From the NCBI RefSeq assembly GCF_001625565.1, contig NZ_AUXS01000047.1, positions 32,853-96,852 on the forward strand: a DNA stretch of 64,000 bases, written 5' to 3'. Shown piece by piece: positions 34,597-43,552 of the stretch. The position numbers and the translations under genes were made by a program. This DNA comes from Pseudoalteromonas luteoviolacea NCIMB 1944 (lineage in GTDB: Bacteria > Pseudomonadota > Gammaproteobacteria > Enterobacterales > Alteromonadaceae). The notes under the pieces are model-generated. The model searched no databases. It had not been told where the DNA came from and was given only the letters and a program-made list of their open reading frames with translations. Position 1 is the first letter of the stretch. Every line of letters starts with the position of its first letter.

Positions 34597-35219
34597 GCCA
34601 GCTCCTTGAGCCTCATTTGCAATGACGACACTAACTCGTTGACGAACAAGTTTCCATTGTCTGGTGAAAAGTGGTCAGCACAGTCACTGGCAAAAGCCAA
34701 AATTGCAGTTGGTTTGTCACTAGGGCCTAATAAATAAAGCGCCACAGACTGGCATGCAAAGCCACTGAATAAAAGTTTCTGCTCTTGTAGGTCTAATCGC
34801 CCTAAGTAGCGAGCGAGCTTATTGAATCGCCGTGTCACCAGCTCTTCCAGTGTGACGTCGTAAGGGATGAGCTGACAGACCGAAATCTTAGGAGATTGCG
34901 ACAAAGTATCAGCCAAAATATCAGCTAATTCTTGAAAGTTATTGCAATACCACAGGGCGCGCTGACAATCACTGAATAGTTTAAAAATCAATTCATTTTC
35001 ACGCGCTGAATCGACCATAGAATCGATTTGCTTTTTGAGCTTGGTATTTTCATCGCGCAGCAAGCGCTGTTGCATTAAGGCAAGATTGGGCGCGCCTTGG
35101 TGTTGCACATGCAGATTCATATCGAGCAACAGATAGGGGTGCTCTAACAAAAAGTTGGGGTTCTGCTGCAAAAATGCCATGACATCATGGGCTGACATAG
35201 GATCTTGGTTATGGCTCAT
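34593..35219 (-). CDS. DUF484 (YigA-type) protein
   Basis: This 208-residue protein is the DUF484 protein found between dapF and xerC in gammaproteobacteria. The N-terminal segment VMAFLQQNPNFLLEHPYLLLDMNLHVQHQGAPNLALMQQRLLRDENTKLKKQID shows the conserved family start and a short coiled coil, followed by a GAF-like region ending in LALFVNELVSSL-type sequence. The molecular function is unknown. Its start overlaps the dapF stop and its end overlaps the xerC start, so the three are expressed together. Confidence 0.9.
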   Translation of the reverse strand: MSHNQDPMSAHDVMAFLQQNPNFLLEHPYLLLDMNLHVQHQGAPNLALMQQRLLRDENTKLKKQIDSMVDSARENELIFKLFSDCQRALWYCNNFQELADILADTLSQSPKISVCQLIPYDVTLEELVTRRFNKLARYLGRLDLQEQKLLFSGFACQSVALYLLGPSDKPTAILAFASDCADHFSPDNGNLFVNELVSSLQMRLKELA

Positions 35220-36046
35220 ATTGCTACCTGTCCATCAAATACATGTTCAGCGGGCCCTGTCATTTTGACTGGTTTACTTCCGCCGTTCCAGCGCACTTGT
35301 AATGTCCCTCCTGGCAAATCGACGCGTACTGTATCTGCTAGTTTGCCTTGTTTTATACCAACCACAACCGCACCACATGCACCACTGCCACATGCCAGTG
35401 TTTCGTTAGCGCCGCGCTCCCAGACACGAAGTTTGATATGCTCCCGGTTGATGATCTGCATAAAGCCTACATTGGTGCGTTTTGGAAAGCGCTCATGGTG
35501 TTCAATCATGGGTCCCAAGGTATCCACGTCGGCCGCATCAATATCGTCGACTTCAATTACACAGTGTGGGTTACCCATAGAGACAACGCCACAAAAAATC
35601 GTGTGTTCTTGTGCTCTGAGTACATAGGTTAGTTCACTTTGCTGCGCTTTAAAGGGGATATCTTGTGGGACAAATTGCGGTGTACCCATATTAACCGTGA
35701 CTTGGCCGTCTTTTTCGGTGTAGAGGGTGATGTCTCCACCTTTGGTTGAAACACTGACTTTGTGTTTATTGGTTAACCCTTTCATGCGTATAAAGCGGGC
35801 AAAGCAGCGAGCGCCGTTACCGCATTGCTCAACCTCTGTGCCATCGGCATTGAAAATACGATAGTGAAAATCTAAATCAGGGGAATAAGGCGGTTCAACA
35901 AGGAGCAATTGGTCGAATCCAATGCCAAAGTGTCGATCTGCGAGCTTTTTTATTTGATCACGTGACAAGAAAACGTTTTGCGTGACGTTATCGATCACGA
36001 CAAAGTCATTTCCTAGGCCATGCATTTTTGAAAAATTTACAAACAT
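35216..36046 (-). CDS. dapF: Diaminopimelate epimerase
   Basis: This 276-residue enzyme interconverts LL- and meso-diaminopimelate for lysine and peptidoglycan. The two catalytic cysteines are visible in EVEQCGNGARCFARF and LACGSGACGAVV. The N-terminus MFVNFSKMHGLGNDFVVID is the family start. The gene lies 47 bases after lysA and overlaps the DUF484 start by four bases. The same arrangement exists in E. coli and relatives (yifL-dapF-yigA-xerC-yigB), here with lysA inserted. Confidence 0.97.
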   Translation of the reverse strand: MFVNFSKMHGLGNDFVVIDNVTQNVFLSRDQIKKLADRHFGIGFDQLLLVEPPYSPDLDFHYRIFNADGTEVEQCGNGARCFARFIRMKGLTNKHKVSVSTKGGDITLYTEKDGQVTVNMGTPQFVPQDIPFKAQQSELTYVLRAQEHTIFCGVVSMGNPHCVIEVDDIDAADVDTLGPMIEHHERFPKRTNVGFMQIINREHIKLRVWERGANETLACGSGACGAVVVGIKQGKLADTVRVDLPGGTLQVRWNGGSKPVKMTGPAEHVFDGQVAI

Positions 36047-36093
36047 ATTACCTTACTATTCTAGCCGCTGAGTGCGATGCATCATCGCTGTTA

Positions 36094-37350
36094 TTATTCT
36101 GAAAGTAATGTTTCGCCTTGCCACAAAGACTCAAGAGTCTCTCTTGCTCTGATCACTTGCGCGCGATCACCATCTACCATGATTTCAGCCACACGTGGAC
36201 GCGAGTTATAGTTTGAGCTCATGGTAAAACCATAAGCGCCCGCGCTGCGTTGAGCAAGTAAGTCACCTGGTAAAATGGCCAGTGTGCGATCTTTACCGAT
36301 AAAATCTCCAGTTTCACACACAGGCCCAACGACATCGTAGTTGTGTTCCGGCGTGCCATCATTTCTTGGGGTCACAGCGATAATTTCCTGCCAAGCTTGA
36401 TACAGTGACGGGCGTAACATATCGTTCATCCCCGCATCTACAATAGCAAAGTGTTTATCTGCGGTCGGTTTTAAGTATTCTACTTTCGTAACTAACAAGC
36501 CTGCATTGGCAGCAATGGCGCGTCCAGGCTCAAAGATTAGCTCGAGGTCACTGTACGACTCAAGGCGGGCGATGACCTGCGCAGCATATGCGCTTGGATG
36601 TGGTGGTTTTTCACCATCGTAAGGTACACCTAATCCACCGCCGATATCCAAATGCTTGAGCTCTATACCTGCTGATTTTAAGGTGTCTATGAGTGCAAGA
36701 ACCTTGTCCAAAGCGGCTAAAAACGGTTCAACTTCAGTTAACTGTGAGCCAATGTGGAAATCCACACCGACAACTTGAATGCCAGGAAGAGCACAGGCAA
36801 GTTGGTAGACGTCGAACGCTTGTTTGATATCTATACCAAATTTGTTTTCTTTTAACCCAGTTGAAATATAAGGGTGAGTTTTGGCATCAATATCGGGATT
36901 TACACGAATAGACACGGGCGCTTGCACTTGCATGTTTGCAGCAATTTCTGAAATCCGTTCTAGCTCGGCTTTAGATTCGACATTGAAACACTTGATGTTT
37001 TGTTCAAGTGCGTAAGTGATTTCATCTCGGGTTTTTGCGACACCAGAGAAGACCACTTTTTTCGGATCTCCACCGGCTTTTAATACGCGCGCTAATTCAC
37101 CTTTTGACACAATATCAAACCCTGCGCCCATCTTGGCCAGCACATTGAGAACCGCGATATTGCTATTGGCTTTGACTGCGTAGCACACCAAATGTTTGTG
37201 TTTGGCTGCGGCATCTGTAAACGCACGATAATGGCGTTCTAGGGTTTTGCGTGAGTAGACATAACAAGGTGTTCCGTATTGCGCAGCAATATCTTTAACA
37301 GCGACTTGTTCGGCAAACAATTGATTGTCTTTGTACTGGAAAAAGTCCAT
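36094..37350 (-). CDS. lysA: Diaminopimelate decarboxylase
   Basis: This 418-residue fold-type III PLP enzyme makes L-lysine from meso-diaminopimelate. The PLP lysine is in VCYAVKANSNIAVL, the specificity and second-subunit cysteine motif in GPVCETGDFIGKDR, and SNYNSRPRVAEIMV near the end. It is placed directly between lptM and dapF: the lptM stop codon abuts its ATG without a gap. Having the last two steps of lysine synthesis in one operon suggests joint control. No lysine riboswitch-like leader is visible ahead of lptM. Confidence 0.96.
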   Translation of the reverse strand: MDFFQYKDNQLFAEQVAVKDIAAQYGTPCYVYSRKTLERHYRAFTDAAAKHKHLVCYAVKANSNIAVLNVLAKMGAGFDIVSKGELARVLKAGGDPKKVVFSGVAKTRDEITYALEQNIKCFNVESKAELERISEIAANMQVQAPVSIRVNPDIDAKTHPYISTGLKENKFGIDIKQAFDVYQLACALPGIQVVGVDFHIGSQLTEVEPFLAALDKVLALIDTLKSAGIELKHLDIGGGLGVPYDGEKPPHPSAYAAQVIARLESYSDLELIFEPGRAIAANAGLLVTKVEYLKPTADKHFAIVDAGMNDMLRPSLYQAWQEIIAVTPRNDGTPEHNYDVVGPVCETGDFIGKDRTLAILPGDLLAQRSAGAYGFTMSSNYNSRPRVAEIMVDGDRAQVIRARETLESLWQGETLLSE

Positions 37351-37530
37351 TTAATTATCCTTTTCGTCAGTTTTTTTGCTGTCTGGTGCTTTTTTCTGTG
37401 TTGTTGAAGTGCGGTTCTTATCTGCGTCTTCAGGCAAATACAGTGGACCACGCTGCCCGCAAGCTGTTAACGTTAGGGTGCTAGTCAATGCTAGGGCAAG
37501 TAAGCTAAATTGAGTGTATGTCGCTTTCAT
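37351..37530 (-). CDS. lptM: LPS-assembly lipoprotein LptM (YifL-type)
   Basis: This 59-residue lipoprotein starts MKATYTQFSLLALALTS and has the lipobox LTAC. The mature protein begins CGQRGPLYLP, the hallmark of LptM/YifL, followed by a lysine-rich, disordered tail. LptM binds the LptDE complex in the outer membrane and helps LptD oxidative maturation. It is the first gene of the lysA-dapF operon and is divergent from cyaY, as in related bacteria. Its stop codon abuts lysA. Confidence 0.92.
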   Translation of the reverse strand: MKATYTQFSLLALALTSTLTLTACGQRGPLYLPEDADKNRTSTTQKKAPDSKKTDEKDN

Positions 37531-37661
37531 TAGATTAATGATGTCAGTGCCTTTATAATCGCAGAGTAACAGAATTCGCGAAAAAAGCAGCTTTTGCGGT
37601 TGAAATTTATTCCCTGTTTTGGGAAAGAAGGCTTCGCTTAGCCGTATTTAAGGAGTTAGTC

Positions 37662-37982
37662 ATGACAGATCACGAGTATCATCAATTAGCCGAAGCGTTA
37701 ATGTTAACTATCGAAGAACAGATCGATGATTGCGATGCCGATTTAGATTATGAATCAGCTTCCGGTATTTTAGAGATCATCTTTGCAGATCAATCTAAGA
37801 TAATCATTAACAAACAAGCGCCATTGCATCAAGTATGGGTAGCAACCAAATTTAACGGCCATCACTTTGAATTACGTGATGATAAATGGATAGATAACCG
37901 TTCGGGCGCTGAGTTTTGGCAATTTATGGCTGATGCAGCTACTCGTCAAGCGGGTCAAAAAATAGAGTGGCAACACGACTGA
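37662..37982 (+). CDS. cyaY: Iron-sulfur/iron-binding protein frataxin
   Basis: This 106-residue protein matches bacterial frataxin: an acidic first helix with EQIDDCDADLDYE, a beta sheet with SGILEIIFADQSKIIINKQAPLHQVWVATKFNGHHFEL, and WIDNRSGAEFWQFM at the end. It regulates iron-sulfur cluster assembly by IscS and binds iron. AAGGAG precedes the ATG. Its TGA overlaps the ATG of the esterase gene by one base. Confidence 0.95.
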   Translation: MTDHEYHQLAEALMLTIEEQIDDCDADLDYESASGILEIIFADQSKIIINKQAPLHQVWVATKFNGHHFELRDDKWIDNRSGAEFWQFMADAATRQAGQKIEWQHD

Positions 37983-38635
37983 TGTTAGAATTTGTAGAAT
38001 ATGCAGCAAAAGGGCAGCACAAGGCGACTGTGATCTGGCTTCATGGGTTAGGAGACTCGGGTAATGGCTTTTTGCCAATCGCACCGGAGTTAGATTTACC
38101 AGAATCTTTGGGTATTAGATTCGTCTTTCCTCATGCTCCCGTCCAACCTGTTACGATCAACGGTGGCATGGAAATGCGTGCTTGGTATGACATTAAAAGT
38201 ATGGAACTTGAAAACCGCGCAGATGAAGCTGGTGTTCGTGAGTCTGCAGCGGCTGTCGCCCAATTAATTGAGCAAGAAATCGCAGCTGGAATACCAGCAG
38301 ACAAGATCATTCTTGCTGGTTTTTCGCAAGGGGGCGTGATCAGTTTACATTTGGCGCCACGCCTATCTGATACACTGGCAGGTGTGATGGCATTGTCAAC
38401 GTATATGTGTGCGCCACAAAAGCTCGGCTCAGAAGCCATCCAGCCAGCACTCAACGTATTTATGGCCCACGGAAGTCATGATCCTGTGGTGCCGATGCAA
38501 GCGGGAAAAACAGCGTACAATGCGCTTGTAGAGCAGGGGTATGATGTCAGTTGGCAAGATTACCCGATGGAGCACCAAGTGTGCATTGAAGAACTTAAAG
38601 CGATCCGAGCGTGGTTGATTTCACGCTTGTCATAG
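37982..38635 (+). CDS. Alpha/beta-hydrolase carboxylesterase
   Basis: This 217-residue alpha/beta-hydrolase belongs to the phospholipase/carboxylesterase family of the acyl-protein thioesterase type. The oxyanion-hole region WLHGLGDSGNGF is near residue 20, the nucleophile is in GFSQGGV, then Asp and His in HGSHDPVVP and YPMEHQVC. Members hydrolyse short-chain esters or protein-bound acyl groups in the cytoplasm. The start is fixed by the TGATG overlap with cyaY, so the two genes are coupled. The real substrate is unknown. Confidence 0.92.
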   Translation: MLEFVEYAAKGQHKATVIWLHGLGDSGNGFLPIAPELDLPESLGIRFVFPHAPVQPVTINGGMEMRAWYDIKSMELENRADEAGVRESAAAVAQLIEQEIAAGIPADKIILAGFSQGGVISLHLAPRLSDTLAGVMALSTYMCAPQKLGSEAIQPALNVFMAHGSHDPVVPMQAGKTAYNALVEQGYDVSWQDYPMEHQVCIEELKAIRAWLISRLS

Positions 38636-38651
38636 TGAATAGGACATACAT

Positions 38652-39482
38652 ATGACTCAACGTATAGTGATCAAAACCAAAATGACAGATGCCACGTCAC
38701 AACCTCGGCGAGTTGAAACCGTGGGTTATCAATATCATTGGCGGCGTATCTTTACGGCATTGTGCGTCGCGGGTTTTGGTGTGACTGCGTTATCATATGG
38801 AGTGTTCACATCCGTATATGCTGATGAAACAGAAGCTGAGTTGCTACTAGCATCGAACGTGGTTGCATCAGTCAATGAGGCCGAGCAGCCGATATTGACA
38901 GCTGCTGATACGACGGAAAATGAGCAAACAGAGAGCTTGGTCATACCAACCTCTTTGGTGGCAGACACAGATACGCCCGAACCTGAAGTAGATACCATTG
39001 AGCCAGTTGCTGATGAGCCTCAGGCAAGCGAGCCTGAGCCGAGCAAACCTGAACCTATCGTTGAGCCAAAAGCGTCTAATTCACAAACACAATTTGCAGC
39101 AGATGCTCATGTGGCAAGTATCGCGCTAAATGCCAAAGTTGATACCAGCCACATAAGCCGCGCGGTGCTGACGTCGGGTATCGAAAACCGTGAGCCTATC
39201 AATGTGCTCAAGCATCTTGTTGAACCTAATAAATTTCAAGAAAAGCTATTTTTCTTTACCGAGATCAAAGGTCTGCAAGGCCAGGTAGTGCAACATTTAT
39301 GGTTTCATCAAGACCAACTGATGGCGGATATTTCTCTGCCAGTCAGCACACCGAGATACCGTACTTACTCGAGCAAAAATATCATGCCGAGCCAAACTGG
39401 AGAGTGGCGTGTTGAAGTGATCACCGAGAGTGGTCAATTGTTGGCACAAAAATCATTTCGAATTTTAGCAAAGGCTCCCTAG
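38652..39482 (+). CDS. DUF2914 membrane-anchored protein
   Basis: The 276-residue protein has one transmembrane helix (about 32-55) near the N-terminus. A long disordered acidic region rich in Glu, Pro and Thr follows (about 55-150). The C-terminal DUF2914 domain (about 175-272) contains FFTEIKGLQGQVVQHLWFHQDQL and TGEWRVEVITESGQLLAQKSFRI. The C-terminal domain is probably periplasmic. The function is unknown. AGGACA precedes the ATG. It lies between the esterase and hemC genes in the same direction, with short gaps, so it may share their transcript. Confidence 0.82.
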   Translation: MTQRIVIKTKMTDATSQPRRVETVGYQYHWRRIFTALCVAGFGVTALSYGVFTSVYADETEAELLLASNVVASVNEAEQPILTAADTTENEQTESLVIPTSLVADTDTPEPEVDTIEPVADEPQASEPEPSKPEPIVEPKASNSQTQFAADAHVASIALNAKVDTSHISRAVLTSGIENREPINVLKHLVEPNKFQEKLFFFTEIKGLQGQVVQHLWFHQDQLMADISLPVSTPRYRTYSSKNIMPSQTGEWRVEVITESGQLLAQKSFRILAKAP

Positions 39483-39500
39483 GGGTCGACAAGGCAAGAC

Positions 39501-40439
39501 ATGACAGAAACAAAAAATAGCGTACGCATTGCAACACGTAAAAGTGCTTTGGCACTTTGGCAAGCAGAGTTTGTAAAGGCGCAGCTAGAGCACTTTCACC
39601 CAGACTTAACAGTTGAATTGGTACCAATGTCCACCAAAGGCGACAAGATCCTTGATACCCCTTTGGCGAAAATTGGCGGCAAAGGGTTATTTGTCAAAGA
39701 ACTTGAACAAGCGATGCTCGAAGGGCGGGCAGATATTGCAGTGCACTCGATGAAAGATGTGCCCGTAGATTTCCCTGCCGGGTTAGAGCTGCACACTATT
39801 TGTGAGCGAGAAGACCCGCGTGATGCTTTTGTTTCAAACCAATATAAGCACATCAATGAGCTGCCTGCAGGAGCCGTTGTCGGCACTTCTAGCCTGCGTC
39901 GCCAGTGCCAAATTCGCGAAGCCCGCCCAGATCTGGTGATCAAAGATTTACGTGGCAATGTTAATACACGGTTGGCGAAATTGGATGCAGGCGAGTTTGA
40001 CGCTATCATCCTCGCTGCAGCAGGGCTTATTCGATTAGAAATGGCTGAGCGTATAGCCTGTTTTGTAGCTGTTGAAGATTCTTTACCAGCCAATGGGCAA
40101 GGTGCTGTAGGGATCGAATGTCGCAGTGATGATGAGCGAGTACAGGCTCTGTTGGCACCGCTTGAGCATGCGCCGACGCGCGCGCGCGTGTTAGCTGAAA
40201 GAGCCATGAATCGCCGTTTAGAAGGCGGGTGTCAGGTGCCAATTGGTGCTTACGCCGAGCTGCAGGGCGAGCAGCTATATTTACGTGGACTTGTCGGAGC
40301 GGTTGATGGTAGTAAAATTTTGCGCGCAGAATTGACCGGTGATATTGCAGACGCACAAGCGCTGGGTACTCAGCTGGCGGAGTCGTTGTTAAGCCAAGGT
40401 GCTGACAGTATATTAGCGGAAGTTTACAGAGACGCTTAA
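39501..40439 (+). CDS. hemC: Porphobilinogen deaminase (hydroxymethylbilane synthase)
   Basis: This 312-residue enzyme joins four porphobilinogen molecules. It begins with the typical RIATRKSALALWQAEFVK, has IAVHSMKDVP and VGTSSLRRQCQI, and carries the dipyrromethane-cofactor cysteine in LEGGCQVPIGAY. The next gene starts one base after its stop codon, and hemD-hemX-hemY follow in order, as in other gammaproteobacteria. Confidence 0.97.
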   Translation: MTETKNSVRIATRKSALALWQAEFVKAQLEHFHPDLTVELVPMSTKGDKILDTPLAKIGGKGLFVKELEQAMLEGRADIAVHSMKDVPVDFPAGLELHTICEREDPRDAFVSNQYKHINELPAGAVVGTSSLRRQCQIREARPDLVIKDLRGNVNTRLAKLDAGEFDAIILAAAGLIRLEMAERIACFVAVEDSLPANGQGAVGIECRSDDERVQALLAPLEHAPTRARVLAERAMNRRLEGGCQVPIGAYAELQGEQLYLRGLVGAVDGSKILRAELTGDIADAQALGTQLAESLLSQGADSILAEVYRDA

Positions 40440-40440
40440 G

Positions 40441-42261
40441 GTGAAATTTGCCATAACTCGGCCGCAGGGAAAAGGGGAAGCACTTGCCACTGAGTTGGCA
40501 AAATCAAACATTTCAGCACTGTGCACGCCAGTGCTGACACTCAATTCAGTCCAGGCAACACCACAGCAGTTACTCGACGCCTGTGATGCCGACATCATTA
40601 TCTTTATTTCACAAGATGCGGTGCAGAATTTTGCACAGCAATTACAAGCTGATGGTTTTTCTTTAGCAACGACCTGTCAGCTTATTGCTGTGGGTGAGCA
40701 AACTGCTGAAGCCATCAAGCTGTGTTTATCGCGCAGTGCAATTGCGCCAACGCGCCAAGACTCAGAGGGAGTGGTGGCGCTGGCTGAGTTACAAGATGTT
40801 GAGGCGCAGCGCACCGTCATAGTGAAAGGGCGAGGTGGTCGAACGCATATTGCTAAAACACTCAAAGCGCGAGGTGCACTTCTAAGTACCTGTAATGTTT
40901 ATGAACGTGTTGCTGAGCACAGCACTTCCGAAAGCTGGTTAGACCACTGGCAGGCATCGAAAATTGACGGTATAGTGGTGACGAGCAACGCTGCCGTCGA
41001 TGCAATATTCAATAGCCGACAAGCAGCGCATCAGAACTGGTTGCAAGCGCGCATGTTTGTAGTAGTCAGTGAACGGACAGCGCAACATCTAAAAATACAG
41101 TATAAAATAACCGATACGCAGATCGTGGTGAGTGCAGGGGCCAGTAATGGGGCCTTAGCACAGACGATTTGCGGTTTAATTTCCCAACAGGGCAGCGCAA
41201 TGACGGAAAAACAAGAGTCGTCGGCTTCAATACCATCTAATGAGCCGCAACAGATGGAAAAAAAATCAACTAAGAATACAGCGAAGTTGAGCAAAACAGC
41301 TGTGCTTGCCTTGCTGGTCGCCTTGACAGGAGTGGCAAGCGCAGGTGGCGTATATGTTTATAACCAGCAGCAAGCGATTAAACAAGATGCACAATTGACG
41401 CAGTTGGCTGCACAAAATGCTCAATTGGCGTCGCAGCTCACTGCGACCCAAAAAGCGCTAAGTGACATACAAGCGCAGTGGCAAACACAGCAGCAAGTAA
41501 TGGCCGCGCAGTTAAATAAGCAGCAACAAAAAGTCGAGCAAAGTTTGCAGCAAACGCTGTCTCAAGCCCGCCAACAAGTAGGTGGTGCTGTCAGCTCAGA
41601 ATTGCGTGCATTGGCGCGTTACGCCGAATTTAAAGTGGCTAGTGAGCGAGACTACTTGGGCGCTGTAATTGTTCTTGAGCGCCTGGAGAATGCCATTTCT
41701 GAAGAAGTGGCGACGGATGCTCTGAAGTTGGCCATCAATCAAGATATCGCGATGTTACGGGCATTGCCAAAACCCAGTACTGAAGCCATATATATGGAGT
41801 TAGCTGGACTGATTTCACAGGTAGATAAATTGCCTTTGAAGACCATTGATAAGCCAAAATCACACGCTTCAGAGGATGCGCAACTGAGCAAAGACATCAG
41901 CGATTGGCAATCAAATATTATGCGCAGCTGGAATAAAATTAGGGCTGATTTTTTGACAATTCGCCAGCATGATAAGCCAGTGATCGACCCGCTATTGGAT
42001 GCACAAGAGCAGCAATTGATCCGCGCGCAATTAAGAAGCTATTTACAACAAGCACAAACTGCCTTTTTGGATCAACAAGCTAGCATTTTCGATCAGGCTT
42101 TGACTGGCGCTAAAAATACGTTGGCGCGTTACTACAGAAGTGGCGATGCGAGAAGCGCCATGGTACTTGAACGGTTGCAGGTATTGCAGGGCACAGAGCA
42201 CTCGGTCACAAAAGTACCACAGATCACCACTCCTCAAGCGTTGAAGGAGTGGTTACAATGA
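40441..42261 (+). CDS. hemDX: Fused uroporphyrinogen-III synthase (HemD) and HemX membrane protein
   Basis: A single frame of 606 codons joins two proteins that are usually separate. Residues 1-about 250 are HemD (KFAITRPQGKGEALATEL, then IIFISQDAVQNF, VIVKGRGGRTHIAKTLKARGA and IVVTSNAAVDAIF), which closes hydroxymethylbilane to uroporphyrinogen III. From about 254 comes HemX: a disordered stretch, one transmembrane helix (about 282-305), a Gln-rich coiled coil (about 310-390) and the conserved helical C-terminal domain. The former HemX start remains as ATG codon 254, with weak AGGG upstream, so separate HemX could still be made. The start codon is GTG. It overlaps hemY by four bases (ATGA). 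Confidence 0.9.
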   Translation: MKFAITRPQGKGEALATELAKSNISALCTPVLTLNSVQATPQQLLDACDADIIIFISQDAVQNFAQQLQADGFSLATTCQLIAVGEQTAEAIKLCLSRSAIAPTRQDSEGVVALAELQDVEAQRTVIVKGRGGRTHIAKTLKARGALLSTCNVYERVAEHSTSESWLDHWQASKIDGIVVTSNAAVDAIFNSRQAAHQNWLQARMFVVVSERTAQHLKIQYKITDTQIVVSAGASNGALAQTICGLISQQGSAMTEKQESSASIPSNEPQQMEKKSTKNTAKLSKTAVLALLVALTGVASAGGVYVYNQQQAIKQDAQLTQLAAQNAQLASQLTATQKALSDIQAQWQTQQQVMAAQLNKQQQKVEQSLQQTLSQARQQVGGAVSSELRALARYAEFKVASERDYLGAVIVLERLENAISEEVATDALKLAINQDIAMLRALPKPSTEAIYMELAGLISQVDKLPLKTIDKPKSHASEDAQLSKDISDWQSNIMRSWNKIRADFLTIRQHDKPVIDPLLDAQEQQLIRAQLRSYLQQAQTAFLDQQASIFDQALTGAKNTLARYYRSGDARSAMVLERLQVLQGTEHSVTKVPQITTPQALKEWLQ

Positions 42262-43382
42262 TCCGATGGTTATTGGTGATTGCTTTGTTTTTCATGGTGA
42301 TGGCTGGTGCGCATTTACTGATTGATGAAAAAGGCTATGTATTGGTATCTGCGGGAGTTTATACCGTGGAAAGTACCTTAGTTTCGTTGATCTTTATAGT
42401 GTTAGTATCTCTTGCTATTTTGATCATGGCGTTTAAAAGCAGCAAAGCCATTTGGCGTGTCTTTGGTGGGCTTTCTAAGCACCGTGCAAACAAGCGTGCA
42501 GCACGTCAGGAAGCGGCATTTGAGCAGAGTATTTGGGCATTGATAAATGGCCAAGATGAGAGTTTGAGTTACGCTTTGCAAAAAGCAGAGTTTCCAGAAA
42601 AGTGGCGTGATCAACAATGTGCTATTCAAGCAAAAGCGGCACTGCATGCGGGTCAAAAAGTTGTGGCGAGGGAGTATTTGCAGCAACTGAGCGAACCGGC
42701 TCAAAGTAAGGTTAGCCAACTTTGGCTTGCAGCAGAGCAACAAGAGCAAGCGCTGGAAAGTTTGACACCGCAAGCACAAATGAAAAAAGCTTCCCCAACA
42801 GAGCTACATGCTTATGTCAGTGCGTTATTACAGGCCAAAGATTGGGATACATTGCTATCGACGATAGTACAGCGCCATAAACAGCTGCATTGGAATGAGC
42901 AACAGTGGGACAGCTTTTTTAACGGCTATTTTGACGCCATTACTCAACACACAGATAAAGACATTCAATCACTGCAAAGTGAGCTACCTCGGGCACTAAA
43001 GCTGCTTAGTCACAATGCGTTTACTGCGGTCTGTGTGCGTACAGGTCAATTGGCGCCAGTGCGAAAAGAGTTAATTAAGCTGCTCAAAAAGGATCAGCTG
43101 GATGAACTGGCCAAGATATTACAGCATCTAGGTGGTGCAGACGTTGAACTGCGAAAATTGGTTCAAAGTAAACTTAAAAAGCAACCGGAGCAAACAGAGC
43201 TGTTATTTTGTTTGGCCTGTCTGGCCAATGGCGAAGGGGACCATGGGTTGGCGGCACAAATTTTTGATACGCTTTCAACGACACCTTGGCAGGCCATGTG
43301 GCTGCACCAAGCAGAGCTGGCTTTCGCAAAAACCGGGCAGTATGAAAAAGCCTATTTATTACTGAGTGATCAGCAAAACTAG
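42258..43382 (+). CDS. hemY: HemY-type haem biosynthesis-associated membrane protein
   Basis: This 374-residue protein has two N-terminal transmembrane helices (about 2-22 and 38-60) and a helical TPR-like part rich in QAKAALHAGQ, LLQAKDW-type helices. This is the HemY family of the hemCDXY operon (unrelated to protoporphyrinogen oxidase of the same name in other phyla). It is thought to organise haem synthesis enzymes at the membrane. Its ATG overlaps the stop codon of hemDX, so it is translationally coupled. A strong terminator follows directly. Confidence 0.9.
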   Translation: MIRWLLVIALFFMVMAGAHLLIDEKGYVLVSAGVYTVESTLVSLIFIVLVSLAILIMAFKSSKAIWRVFGGLSKHRANKRAARQEAAFEQSIWALINGQDESLSYALQKAEFPEKWRDQQCAIQAKAALHAGQKVVAREYLQQLSEPAQSKVSQLWLAAEQQEQALESLTPQAQMKKASPTELHAYVSALLQAKDWDTLLSTIVQRHKQLHWNEQQWDSFFNGYFDAITQHTDKDIQSLQSELPRALKLLSHNAFTAVCVRTGQLAPVRKELIKLLKKDQLDELAKILQHLGGADVELRKLVQSKLKKQPEQTELLFCLACLANGEGDHGLAAQIFDTLSTTPWQAMWLHQAELAFAKTGQYEKAYLLLSDQQN

Positions 43383-43411
43383 AAAAAGCCAGCGACACCG
43401 CTGGCTTTTTT
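43383..43411 (+). terminator. Rho-independent terminator of the hem operon
   Basis: AAAAAGCCAGC and GCTGGCTTTTTT form a stem of eleven pairs with loop GACACC, ending in six T. It starts right after the hemY stop codon. Confidence 0.95.
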
Positions 43412-43492
43412 GTGCTCAAAACGCAGCCTAATTACGCCGGAGTGATTTATTTGTCAGAGGTCTGGTTAGTTTGTTTTTGCGGATAATTGTCC

Positions 43493-43520
43493 TTGTATCT
43501 AAACTTAAGATGCGTATGAT
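43493..43520 (+). promoter_or_regulatory. Candidate promoter of the adenosine deaminase gene
   Basis: TTGTAT (43493-43498) and TATGAT (43515-43520) are 16 bases apart, about 30 bases before the ATG at 43553. They resemble sigma-70 boxes. It is the only gene after the hem terminator on this strand. Confidence 0.4.
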
Positions 43521-43552
43521 CTGAAAAATTTTATCTGCAAACCGAGTGCCTT

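Noticed and set aside
37531..37661. Lysine riboswitch ahead of the lptM-lysA-dapF operon
   Set aside because: Only 131 bases separate lptM from the divergent cyaY and I see no set of helices like the lysine box.
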